Positions 1 through 6,771 of a stretch of DNA of 8,406 bases are shown in pieces; within the stretch, counting starts at the first letter, position 1; each line of letters opens with the position of its first letter. The translations under genes and the position numbers were made by a program. Location: NCBI GenBank assembly GCA_023132075.1, contig JAGLYT010000057.1, forward strand, positions 1-8,406, given 5' to 3'. The notes beneath the pieces are model-generated. The model was not told the origin of the DNA, did no database searches, and saw nothing but the letters and a program-made list of their open reading frames with translations. Source of the stretch: JAGLHV01 sp023132075 [NCBI: bacterium]. GTDB taxonomy: Bacteria > CBDUZB01 > JAGLHV01.

Positions 1-491
1 TTTACGAATGGATTGATGAATGGTGGCTGAGCGGAACCGGTTATGACCCTAAGGTGCAAGACACCGCTTCCCGGTCAAGCGGCCCGTTTCCTGATGGATG
101 GGGGCATTCGGAATGGTTTGGTATTGTCAGTCAGGGGGATGGGACAAAAAGTCCTTTTATGCGGCAGTTGAGAGAATCTTATTATGTGTATAAAAAAATC
201 TGGAATGAGAAAACAGATAATTACTCAGCAGATAAAAATGAAAATAAAGATAAAGACAAAAATAAAGACAAGGAAAGCCTGAAAGATTTAAATGGGGATG
301 GCCTTTTACAACCGGAAAATAAAATTATTAAAAGACAAAAAAATGATTTAATCGATATAGCAGAAGAAACGAAAAGAGATGAGGACGAATCCCGCCTTTT
401 TTCCAAAAAAGTAAAGGTCTTAATCTTTCCTTTATTGGGGATGCAGGTATTACTCGTTTTTAAACTCCTCAAGAAAGAAAAAGAGGGATAA
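1..491 (+). CDS. Glycoside hydrolase (clan GH-A-like TIM barrel), 3' end, with C-terminal membrane anchor
   Basis: The reading frame is open from base 3, so this is the last 162 residues of a longer gene. The first ~65 residues resemble the end of a GH2/GH5-like TIM barrel: YEWIDEWW, then GHSEWFGIV, then an aromatic-rich helix ending YYVYKKIW. The same pattern occurs near the catalytic-domain end of the next gene (MWADDWC, DEWCGVVSI, SYYVLRKLW), so the two are paralogues. The catalytic glutamates would lie upstream of the window. After the barrel comes a Lys/Asp/Asn-rich low-complexity linker (about nt 204-395). It contains one DLNGDG loop resembling the Ca-binding loop of EF-hand or dockerin modules (nt 285-320). 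A hydrophobic stretch of ~18 residues (nt 417-470) followed by KKEKEG looks like a C-terminal membrane anchor. The stop overlaps the next start as TAATG, implying translational coupling. The substrate cannot be told. Confidence 0.8.
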   Translation, partial: YEWIDEWWLSGTGYDPKVQDTASRSSGPFPDGWGHSEWFGIVSQGDGTKSPFMRQLRESYYVYKKIWNEKTDNYSADKNENKDKDKNKDKESLKDLNGDGLLQPENKIIKRQKNDLIDIAEETKRDEDESRLFSKKVKVLIFPLLGMQVLLVFKLLKKEKEG

Positions 492-1942
492 TGAAGAAAG
501 TTGTTGCTGTTGTTTTATTCTTGGCCGTTAGTTTTAGTTGCCCGGCAGTATGTAAAGCTACTAAAGTAAAGGTGGAAGGACGGCAGCTTTTAGTGGATGA
601 TGTGCCTTTTACCGTAAAGGGTGTTTGTTTTGGTTCTACCCCTGTAGGAAAGGGCTGGTATCCTCTTTATGATTGGAGTAAGGACCCCGATTTATACAAT
701 ATTGATTTTCCCCTAATTAAAGCAATGGGTGGAAACACCATTAGAATTTATGATTCTCCTACCGAAACAGCTGCAATGGATGCCGCCTATGATAACGGAA
801 TATATGTGATAATGACCTGGAAGGTTGACAGGTCAACCTTTAGTATACAATCAGTACGGGATGAGGTAAAAGAAGATTTTTTGAATATGGTGAATGACTG
901 GAAAGGCCATCCGGCAATACTGATGTGGTGTCTGGGGAACGAACAAAATGCCTCCTGGAATCATTATGGAGATGTCAAGGATTGGTATAGCTTAGTTAAT
1001 GAATGTGCTCAAGCCAGCCGTGAGTTGGAAGGAGCAAATTTTCATCCGGTAACTACGGGTAATTGGGAAGAATTTAATATAGGAGATACTTCTAAATTAG
1101 CCCACGATGATGATATGCCTTATTTAGATGTCTGGTCGGTGCAGGTTTATCGGGGGAGTTCGTTTTACGATTTATTTTCAAGTTATACCTCAAAAAGTAC
1201 GAAACCTCTTTGTATTACCGAATACGGATGTGACAGCTGGGATGCGGTAAAGAATAAATCAAATGAGGGTGCTCAGGCAGAGGCTCTTTGTAATCTCTGG
1301 ACTCAGATGGAACAGAACCTTTCCACATTTGATAGTAATAGAGTGTGTATAGGGGGAACATTACATATGTGGGCTGATGATTGGTGTAGAAATCAAAACG
1401 GGAGTCCGGATTGGACGCATAATACCGAGGGGATTGGACATGCTGATAATCTTTATGATTCTGCAGCTGTTCAAAACTGGAATGATGAATGGTGTGGGGT
1501 GGTAAGCATTTTTCCTAACACTTATGACAAAATACCCAAAAAATCATATTATGTATTAAGAAAACTCTGGACGGGCGAAGACCACCTGGAAGATGCCCCT
1601 TTGTTTGTAGGAGGAGTGAAAAACTATACTAATCCTTTTAGCCCTTACCGGGGAAATACAAGAATTGAATTTATGCTGAATCGGCTCGCCGATATAAAAA
1701 TTGAAATATATGATATTGCCGGTAAACGGGTTCGTTCATGGTCGGAGACAGAAGACGATGTTGTTTCCAGGATATATTGGAACGGACTACATACCGAAAT
1801 TACTTATCAGATATACTGGGACGGACGGGATAAAGATAACCGGGTAGTAGCTAATGGAGTGTATATTTGCCGGATAAAAGCTAAAGCAAAAGATGGTAAT
1901 CTTACTGAAATAAAATATCGTCGGATTATGGTGTTAAAGTAA
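491..1942 (+). CDS. Secreted glycoside hydrolase (clan GH-A-like) with FlgD/T9SS-like C-terminal domain
   Basis: Protein of 483 aa. Residues 1-23 look like a signal peptide (MKKVV, hydrophobic core, cleavage near CKA). Residues ~25-362 form a TIM-barrel glycosidase related to GH2/GH5/GH72-type enzymes: VKGVCFGSTPVG, then MGGNTIRIYDS (79-89), then GIYVIMTWKV. Likely catalytic residues are E151 in the strand-4 motif WCLGNEQN (acid/base) and E244 in the strand-7 motif CITEYG (nucleophile). Both glutamates are present, so the enzyme looks active and retaining. Residues ~376-483 match FlgD Ig-like and T9SS type A sorting domains: NPFSPYRGNTRIEF, IEIYDIAGKRV, IYWDGRDKDNRVVANGVYICRI, ending in a basic RRIMVLK strand. 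The start overlaps the upstream stop (TAATG), with a GAGGG-type ribosome-binding site just upstream. A PorV-like gene follows after one base. Beta-glucan hydrolysis or transglycosylation is plausible, but family and substrate are not established. Confidence 0.85.
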   Translation: MKKVVAVVLFLAVSFSCPAVCKATKVKVEGRQLLVDDVPFTVKGVCFGSTPVGKGWYPLYDWSKDPDLYNIDFPLIKAMGGNTIRIYDSPTETAAMDAAYDNGIYVIMTWKVDRSTFSIQSVRDEVKEDFLNMVNDWKGHPAILMWCLGNEQNASWNHYGDVKDWYSLVNECAQASRELEGANFHPVTTGNWEEFNIGDTSKLAHDDDMPYLDVWSVQVYRGSSFYDLFSSYTSKSTKPLCITEYGCDSWDAVKNKSNEGAQAEALCNLWTQMEQNLSTFDSNRVCIGGTLHMWADDWCRNQNGSPDWTHNTEGIGHADNLYDSAAVQNWNDEWCGVVSIFPNTYDKIPKKSYYVLRKLWTGEDHLEDAPLFVGGVKNYTNPFSPYRGNTRIEFMLNRLADIKIEIYDIAGKRVRSWSETEDDVVSRIYWNGLHTEITYQIYWDGRDKDNRVVANGVYICRIKAKAKDGNLTEIKYRRIMVLK

Positions 1943-1943
1943 A

Positions 1944-3050
1944 ATGGTAATGAATTTAAAGGCAAAATTTTTATTTTTTGTTGCTTTGGCTTTACTTTTA
2001 AATAGCCAATTTATAAATATTTGTTTCGCCGCGGCGGAACCGGCAAGTTTTTTGCTTATCGGTGTAGGAGCAAGGCCTATTGGAATGGGAGGAGCTTTTA
2101 CCGCTTTAGCCGATGAATCCAGTGCGGTTTATTGGAATCCGGCTGGATTGAGTTTGTTGAAAAAGAGGGAATTTAGCGGGATGTATGGTTCTTTATTTAC
2201 CGATACTACTTACAGTTTTATAAGCTATGCCCACCCTATTTTTACCGGTGATAATAATTCAACCAAAAAAGACGAGCAAAAAGAAAAAAGAAGAATTGTT
2301 ATTGGGGCAGGATGGTTACAGCTGCGAAGTGTAAATATTGAAAAAACAAACCAGTCAGAATCTTTGGGACATACGCAAATGGTTAACGATGCTTTTTTTC
2401 TTTCCGGGAGTGTACAACCAATACAATCTTTCCCCTTTTATTGTGGAATTAGCGCAAAAAGAATAAGCCAGAATATAGATACTTTTTCCGGTGAAGGATG
2501 GGGAATGGATTCAGGAATACTGATTGATGGGAACTTTTTAAATTTTGGAGTGAATGTCCAGAATATAGGAAAAACAGAAATAAAAGGGACTTCTTATTGG
2601 GGTGATGGGCAGGTAAAAGAATTAATTCCCTGTCATGTTCGGTCAGGGGTGGTATTAAAAGCAAAGAAGGTCTATTCCTCTCTGGTTGAGTTGCTTCAAA
2701 AGGATGTTTCGGGAAGTGAATATAGCATTTATGCACCGAGAATTTCTCAGGATCCTCAAGCATTAGAACAAAAAGAAATTTTCCGGTCAGAAAAAGAAAG
2801 TGAGACGATAGATATTAAAGTGAATCTTGCCCTGGATTTGGATTATGTTTTAGGGGAAACGGATTCTTTGGAATTTTATCATGGGGTGGAATGCTGGTTG
2901 AATGAGATGTATGGTTTGCGTCTTTCGTTTATGGATGATTTTTCAGCGGGAGCATCTCTGAAATATGAACATTTTAGTATTGATTATGCTTTTATTTTAA
3001 AACCTAAATTGGAAAATACCCATCGTTTTTCCTTAACGATGATGTTTTAA
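1944..3050 (+). CDS. PorV/PorQ-type (UPF0164) outer-membrane beta-barrel protein
   Basis: Protein of 368 aa. The signal peptide spans residues 1-29, cleaving after NICFA or just beyond. The mature N-terminus carries the family hallmark: FLLIGVGARPIGMGGAFTALADESSAVYWNPAGL (residues 36-69, key G, GMGGAFTA, D and WNPAGL). Alternating beta-strands follow, with charged loops at ~102-116 and ~265-290. The chain ends RFSLTMMF; a terminal Phe is the classic outer-membrane barrel signal. PorV shuttles cargo carrying a C-terminal domain in type IX secretion, and related UPF0164 proteins occur widely in other diderms. The gene starts one base after the stop of a glycosidase bearing a T9SS-like C-terminal domain, so a cargo-and-shuttle pair is an attractive inference. 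ATG at 1950 is an equally usable start (6 bases in); neither has a clear ribosome-binding site, consistent with coupled translation. It could instead be a FadL-like transporter. Confidence 0.82.
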   Translation: MVMNLKAKFLFFVALALLLNSQFINICFAAAEPASFLLIGVGARPIGMGGAFTALADESSAVYWNPAGLSLLKKREFSGMYGSLFTDTTYSFISYAHPIFTGDNNSTKKDEQKEKRRIVIGAGWLQLRSVNIEKTNQSESLGHTQMVNDAFFLSGSVQPIQSFPFYCGISAKRISQNIDTFSGEGWGMDSGILIDGNFLNFGVNVQNIGKTEIKGTSYWGDGQVKELIPCHVRSGVVLKAKKVYSSLVELLQKDVSGSEYSIYAPRISQDPQALEQKEIFRSEKESETIDIKVNLALDLDYVLGETDSLEFYHGVECWLNEMYGLRLSFMDDFSAGASLKYEHFSIDYAFILKPKLENTHRFSLTMMF

Positions 3051-3087
3051 ATTGAAGGTCAATATCAGAATAAAATTGAGGGAATCC

Positions 3088-3168
3088 GGTAGCCGCAGGC
3101 TTTCCTCCTTACAGACTGGCGGACCCGCCTTAAAGATTGGCGGGCAAGCAAGAAAGTCTGCGATTACC
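3088..3168. repeat. 81-bp folded intergenic repeat: outer imperfect inverted repeat enclosing two small hairpins
   Basis: The ends 3088-3104 and 3152-3168 are imperfect inverted repeats (14 of 17 positions complementary, some mismatches being G-T wobbles). Their most solid part is 11 bp, CGCAGGCTTTC against GAAAGTCTGCG. Inside sit two hairpins: 3104-3122 (5-bp arms, one wobble) and 3124-3144 (6-bp perfect arms CCCGCC/GGCGGG). Each has a 9-nt loop, TTACAGACT and TTAAAGATT. Related palindromes recur at 8241-8259 and 8323-8341, so this is probably a dispersed REP- or MITE-like element. It fills most of the gap between the PorV-like gene and the barrel-OmpA gene. No T-run follows it, so it is not a standard intrinsic terminator. 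Confidence 0.72.
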
Positions 3169-3217
3169 AAAAAATAAAACATTTTGGACATTACTAAAAG
3201 GAGAAAAGAGAGTAGAT

Positions 3218-5905
3218 ATGTTTAAAAAAATTAAAAAAACACAAAAATTAGGATTGCTTTTGATCTTTTGTCTGAGCTTTAATTTCATCTTTGTTTTTGC
3301 TAATGAGAAAAACGAAGGGGGATTAATTCCGGTAATTTGTAATTATAAACCCCTGCCTTATCGCTGTGTAAAGATTGAATCTTCCCTGACTTTAGACTTT
3401 TTGTGGAATAGACCGGATTCCGAATGGGTGATAACCGATGAGGAACTAAGTAAAGGTTATACCTATTATCCTGATGCAGGAATGGAGTATGGATGGGACA
3501 GGACAGGCGGCCAGACGCTTAATTTGGATGTGGGATTTCATCCCCTTAAAAGAATAGTCGGAGGGTTGGGGATAGAAGTAGTAGGTGATTATGCGGATAC
3601 CTTATGGCTGCCTATTAATGATGAGCATAGAATGCATGATGAGAAAGAGAATGTAAAAATGGTAAGGGGAGAGCTAAAATATTTAGGAGGAGAAAGGTTT
3701 ACAGCACGTTATTTTAGCGGTATCGGTCATTATCACTGGGGTTACGAGGGAGATATGTTTAACCTTTTTCCTGAGACCTATATTCCCAATACTTATCGCC
3801 GGGTTTCCGGTGAATGTGTTCCTGAAGGAGGGGAGATAGAAATAAAAGGAAAAACCAATAGCTTTACCTTAATGAGTGGTCCCCGCCTTGTCTGGGGCGG
3901 AGGAGAGTCTACTTTAGCTAAATATAATTTTAAAATGGGTCTTTTTGATTCTGCTTTTATTTATAAAAACGAGAAAATAGATTGGGCTGAAAAAGACGAA
4001 GACAAACATAAGCATACAGGGGAATTAAGCACAAAAACGAATATTATTAGTGGTTTTCCTTTACAGGCAGGGTTGCTTTATCAATCCTTCAGGACAGGGG
4101 ATGAGTATAGTTATATGGAAGAAGTTGCTTTAGGCACGGGGTATGCAGGGAGTGAATATATAATGAAAAAAGGCAAGACCGATTTTCTAGATACCCTGGC
4201 TATCAAAATGAAAATGAATACTAATAAATGTGCTCCCTTAATAAATGAAAGTGCCGTTACTTATACCCATGCGGGATTACTTGCCGGAAATAAAAATGAA
4301 ATTACTTTGCAATTGGATAAAACCCTTTCTCCTATAGTTTATACTACGGGGCTTTTTACTTATCGCCGGCCGCTTGTGGGCCCGATGCCTTATTTACACG
4401 AAGGGACGGCTGAAAATCCCGGTCCGATTTGGTCTACACCACGGGGTAAGGATGAACCTTTTTGGGTAGGCAATGATAATCGCGAAGCAGCAATATGTTC
4501 TTTATTTTTAACTTACGACCCGACTCCCGGGTCATGGTTTTATCAATGGCAGCCCAATGTTCTTCAGGAATGGAATTTAAATCGCAATGAAGATGCAAGG
4601 TTTGCTTTTGCTTTGGGTTATACCCTCTCTTATTTACCGACTACGACTGATTTACAAACTTATGTTGATGAATCAGGAGAAAGTGTTTGGGAACCCAGTG
4701 CGACCCACGGGAAATGGGCAACGAAAAAGCCTCTTTCTTTTGTAACTCTCTTAAGTAAAATTAATTTACCTCAGGATTACAAATTTCTTATTACTTTAAG
4801 AGCGGGTGAGGAATTATCAGATGGAATTTTTTCTTATACTACCAATCAGGAAGAATGTAAACCTATTACCGGGTTACTCAATACAACAGTAAGTTTGGCC
4901 AAAAATCCTTATTTAGCTGCCTTTACTTATCAACAGGGGGTATGGGGGCCGGAAGATTGGCATCGTACATACGGACAAACTTTTGATAGATTATATAAAG
5001 CTTCTTTAAGCCGCAAGATCGGAGATTTTGAAGTAGGGGTAGAATATTTAGGGACACGGGAGACAGATAAAAAATATATTACCGGAATGATTGGTGGGTT
5101 TGATGAGATAAGATTGTTTTGCATCTGGCGATTTGGGCTTTTCATTACTCCGCCGCCTCCGCCGGATACCACCCCCCCGCGCCTTTTTATAGAACCATTG
5201 AACCCTTTATTTTCCCCTGACGGAGATGGTATCAATGATACGGCTTCTTTTCGTTTAATGGTCTCGGATGATTCGGGAATAAAAGACTGGCGGGTGGAGA
5301 TTTTAGATAAGGAAGGATATTTAATAAAATTGTTTACTTCTATCGAATCACCCCCTTTCAGTATTGAGTGGGATGGGAAAAGTGATTCTTCGGAAATGGA
5401 GATTACTGCAGGAGAGTATAGCGTTCTTTTTAAAGCGGAAGACATCGCGGGAAATAAAGCGACTGCCCCTTTAGTTTCCGTGAAAATAGAAATTGCTCCT
5501 AAGGAAATACCTAAAGAGATTAAAATAACTAAAGAGAAAGAAGGGTTAAGGGTTAGTATCAAGGCAAGTATTCTTTTCGACTTTAATCGTGTAATATTAA
5601 AGAAATCTGCTTTTAGGGTTTTGGATAAAGCGGCGGAAATACTCAAGTCTTATCCTAAAAATAAACTCAGAGTAGAAGGGCATGCCGATAGTGTTGGCAG
5701 TGAAAGTTATAATCAGAAGTTATCTGAATTGCGAGCTCAGAGTGTCGCCGACTATTTTATTAATGAATGTGGGATTTCTTTTTCCCGGATAAATGTTGTT
5801 GGATGGGGAGAGACAAAACCTATAGCTTCTAATGATACCAAAGAAGGACAGGCTAAAAATAGAAGAGTAGAAATAATTATCCTTAAATTAAAAAGTCAGG
5901 AGTAA
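3218..5905 (+). CDS. Secreted outer-membrane beta-barrel-like protein with FlgD-like Ig domain and C-terminal OmpA domain
   Basis: Protein of 895 aa. ATG 3218 is chosen because it begins a clean signal peptide (MFKKIKK, hydrophobic core, cleavage near FVFA/NEK) and has AGGAG at 3199-3203, although the spacing (14 nt) is long. Upstream in-frame codons fall in the repeat. Residues ~30-643 are rich in aromatic, alternating beta-strand-like sequence (HYHWGYEGD 171-179, SGPRLVWGGGE 220-230) and look like a large outer-membrane barrel of no family I recognise. PPPPPDTTPP (645-654) is a hinge. Residues ~655-752 are a FlgD/gliding-type Ig domain (FSPDGDGIND 665-674, IEWDG 716-720). Residues ~784-891 are an OmpA peptidoglycan-binding domain: ILFDFN, GHADS with D824 and LRAQS with R839 (the pair that contacts diaminopimelate), then NRRVEI. 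Likely role: a peptidoglycan-anchored outer-membrane protein. The next gene starts 5 bases later. Confidence 0.83.
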   Translation: MFKKIKKTQKLGLLLIFCLSFNFIFVFANEKNEGGLIPVICNYKPLPYRCVKIESSLTLDFLWNRPDSEWVITDEELSKGYTYYPDAGMEYGWDRTGGQTLNLDVGFHPLKRIVGGLGIEVVGDYADTLWLPINDEHRMHDEKENVKMVRGELKYLGGERFTARYFSGIGHYHWGYEGDMFNLFPETYIPNTYRRVSGECVPEGGEIEIKGKTNSFTLMSGPRLVWGGGESTLAKYNFKMGLFDSAFIYKNEKIDWAEKDEDKHKHTGELSTKTNIISGFPLQAGLLYQSFRTGDEYSYMEEVALGTGYAGSEYIMKKGKTDFLDTLAIKMKMNTNKCAPLINESAVTYTHAGLLAGNKNEITLQLDKTLSPIVYTTGLFTYRRPLVGPMPYLHEGTAENPGPIWSTPRGKDEPFWVGNDNREAAICSLFLTYDPTPGSWFYQWQPNVLQEWNLNRNEDARFAFALGYTLSYLPTTTDLQTYVDESGESVWEPSATHGKWATKKPLSFVTLLSKINLPQDYKFLITLRAGEELSDGIFSYTTNQEECKPITGLLNTTVSLAKNPYLAAFTYQQGVWGPEDWHRTYGQTFDRLYKASLSRKIGDFEVGVEYLGTRETDKKYITGMIGGFDEIRLFCIWRFGLFITPPPPPDTTPPRLFIEPLNPLFSPDGDGINDTASFRLMVSDDSGIKDWRVEILDKEGYLIKLFTSIESPPFSIEWDGKSDSSEMEITAGEYSVLFKAEDIAGNKATAPLVSVKIEIAPKEIPKEIKITKEKEGLRVSIKASILFDFNRVILKKSAFRVLDKAAEILKSYPKNKLRVEGHADSVGSESYNQKLSELRAQSVADYFINECGISFSRINVVGWGETKPIASNDTKEGQAKNRRVEIIILKLKSQE

Positions 5906-5910
5906 AGAAA

Positions 5911-6570
5911 ATGAAAGTTTATAGTAAAATCGTGCAAAGAAGTTTTAAATATATAATTTTTTTGCCGCTCATTTTTATAGTTGGCTGCGAGTTAAATCCC
6001 TTGAATAAGCTCACCAATCCCACATTGGATGAATCGTTGGGAAATACATCCTGGAATGACTGGGTAGTTTACGATGACGATTTAAAAGGGGTAGGAGGTA
6101 CGATATATATGACCGGGCCTCAGGGTCAGAATATGGATTTTCGGGTTACCGGACAAAGTCCTCCTCAAGGTGATATGTGTATGAAATATTCCTGGACCGG
6201 AGAGGATGTTTATGATTATGAGTGGAACATAATGCATCATGGTTACTGTTATTTGTCTTTAATTGTGGATGAGGATAGCCAGAGTTTCGGTAGTACTTAT
6301 AGGGATTTTACTCCCGGAGGGTATACAAAAATTACTTTTTGGGCTAAAGGGGCTTTATCTGCTGATACTACGGTGGTTTTTACCGGACCCCATGGAGAAG
6401 AAGTAGTAGTGAATAACCTTACCAATACCTGGAAACAACATGAGATTACTCTGACTCAATTGACCAGTATCACCGCATATTTTACTATCGGTTTTAATTA
6501 CAGCGGTGGAGATGATATACCAGGTGTAGGAGGGTTTGTCTATGTGGATGATATAAGGTATGTAAAATAA
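5911..6570 (+). CDS. Lipoprotein with carbohydrate-binding-module-like beta-sandwich domain
   Basis: Protein of 219 aa. Basic N-terminus, hydrophobic core and lipobox IVGC give a lipidated Cys26; Glu follows, so retention by the Asp+2 rule is not expected. The C-terminal ~170 residues read as a galactose-binding-like (CBM-type) beta-sandwich: YTKITFWAKG (138-147), TWKQHEITL (173-181), and a closing strand GGFVYVDDIRYVK (207-219). The same ordered motifs occur in the lipoprotein at 7345-8013 (FTFWLRG, EWKQYTIDL, IFYLDDVRFE), so the two are diverged paralogues. AGGAG at 5898-5902 overlaps the upstream stop and lies 8 bases before the ATG, so the gene is co-transcribed with the barrel-OmpA gene. 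Sugar binding is inferred from fold-like motifs and from the glycosidases nearby. No ligand residue can be assigned. Confidence 0.75.
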   Translation: MKVYSKIVQRSFKYIIFLPLIFIVGCELNPLNKLTNPTLDESLGNTSWNDWVVYDDDLKGVGGTIYMTGPQGQNMDFRVTGQSPPQGDMCMKYSWTGEDVYDYEWNIMHHGYCYLSLIVDEDSQSFGSTYRDFTPGGYTKITFWAKGALSADTTVVFTGPHGEEVVVNNLTNTWKQHEITLTQLTSITAYFTIGFNYSGGDDIPGVGGFVYVDDIRYVK

Positions 6571-6572
6571 AA

Positions 6573-6698
6573 TAGTCCATAGTCCACAGTTGATAGTCCA
6601 TAGATAACAGACAAAGAGTAAATACTAAATCCGAATATCTAAATACTAAATAAATTCAAAATTCAAAATCATAAATTCAAAACAAAGACAAAAGATAA
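6573..6698 (+). repeat. Degenerate heptanucleotide tandem array (18 x 7 bp)
   Basis: The sequence divides without any frame slip into 18 seven-base units. They begin TAGTCCA, TAGTCCA, CAGTTGA, TAGTCCA, TAGATAA, CAGACAA, pass through two copies of ATACTAA, then ATAAATT, CAAAATT, CAAAATC, ATAAATT, and end AAGACAA, AAGATAA. Units drift gradually in sequence, but most end in AA, CA or TT. It begins 2 bases after a stop codon and fills the gap before the DUF5683-like gene. This resembles the short tandemly repeated heptanucleotide arrays known in cyanobacteria and seen in other genomes. The function is unknown. Confidence 0.8.
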
Positions 6699-6755
6699 AG
6701 ACCGTTAATAAAAATAGTTAAAAAAAAGATGGGTGAATTTTAAAAAAATTAAGAG

Positions 6756-6763
6756 AGGAGGTG
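6756..6763 (+). promoter_or_regulatory. Strong Shine-Dalgarno site deciding the GTG start at 6772
   Basis: AGGAGGTG is a near-perfect anti-16S match placed 8 bases before GTG 6772. The in-frame GTG at 6733 has no such site and would place this ribosome-binding site inside the coding sequence. The 6772 start also puts the signal peptide directly at the N-terminus. Confidence 0.82.
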
Positions 6764-6771
6764 AAAAAACA

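Noticed and set aside
360-491. Frameshift in the end of the first glycosidase that might hide a FlgD-like domain as in its paralogue
   Set aside because: Reading the other two frames gives early stops and no NPF, WDG or GVY motifs, whereas the annotated frame yields a coherent hydrophobic anchor and ends in a coupled TAATG overlap.
491-560. Lipobox in the second glycosidase (SFSC or PAVC)
   Set aside because: Neither has the required residues at -3 and -1 relative to Cys; an ordinary signal peptidase I site near residue 23 fits better.
2449-2763. Minus-strand open frame opposite the PorV-like gene
   Set aside because: Shadow frame with no family motifs; the + strand frame is unambiguous.
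3088-3168. tRNA gene suggested by the cloverleaf-like fold
   Set aside because: No acceptor stem with D-arm, anticodon or T-arm consensus (GGTTCRA-type) is present, and similar palindromes recur elsewhere as repeats.
3137-3217. Longer N-terminus for the barrel-OmpA protein from an alternative start at 3137
   Set aside because: That start lies inside the folded repeat and would bury the signal peptide 27 residues into the protein; ATG 3218 places it at the N-terminus with AGGAG upstream.
4930-5646. 238-codon minus-strand open frame opposite the barrel-OmpA gene
   Set aside because: It is antisense to a strongly supported Ig and OmpA coding region, has Ser/Ile/Pro-rich composition without recognisable motifs, and has no plausible start context.
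6573-6698. CRISPR array
   Set aside because: The units are 7-base contiguous degenerate repeats without spacers, and no cas genes are present.
6733-6771. Longer N-terminus for the DUF5683-like protein from GTG 6733
   Set aside because: The perfect AGGAGGTG at 6756-6763 would fall inside the coding sequence; GTG 6772 has ideal spacing and begins the signal peptide.
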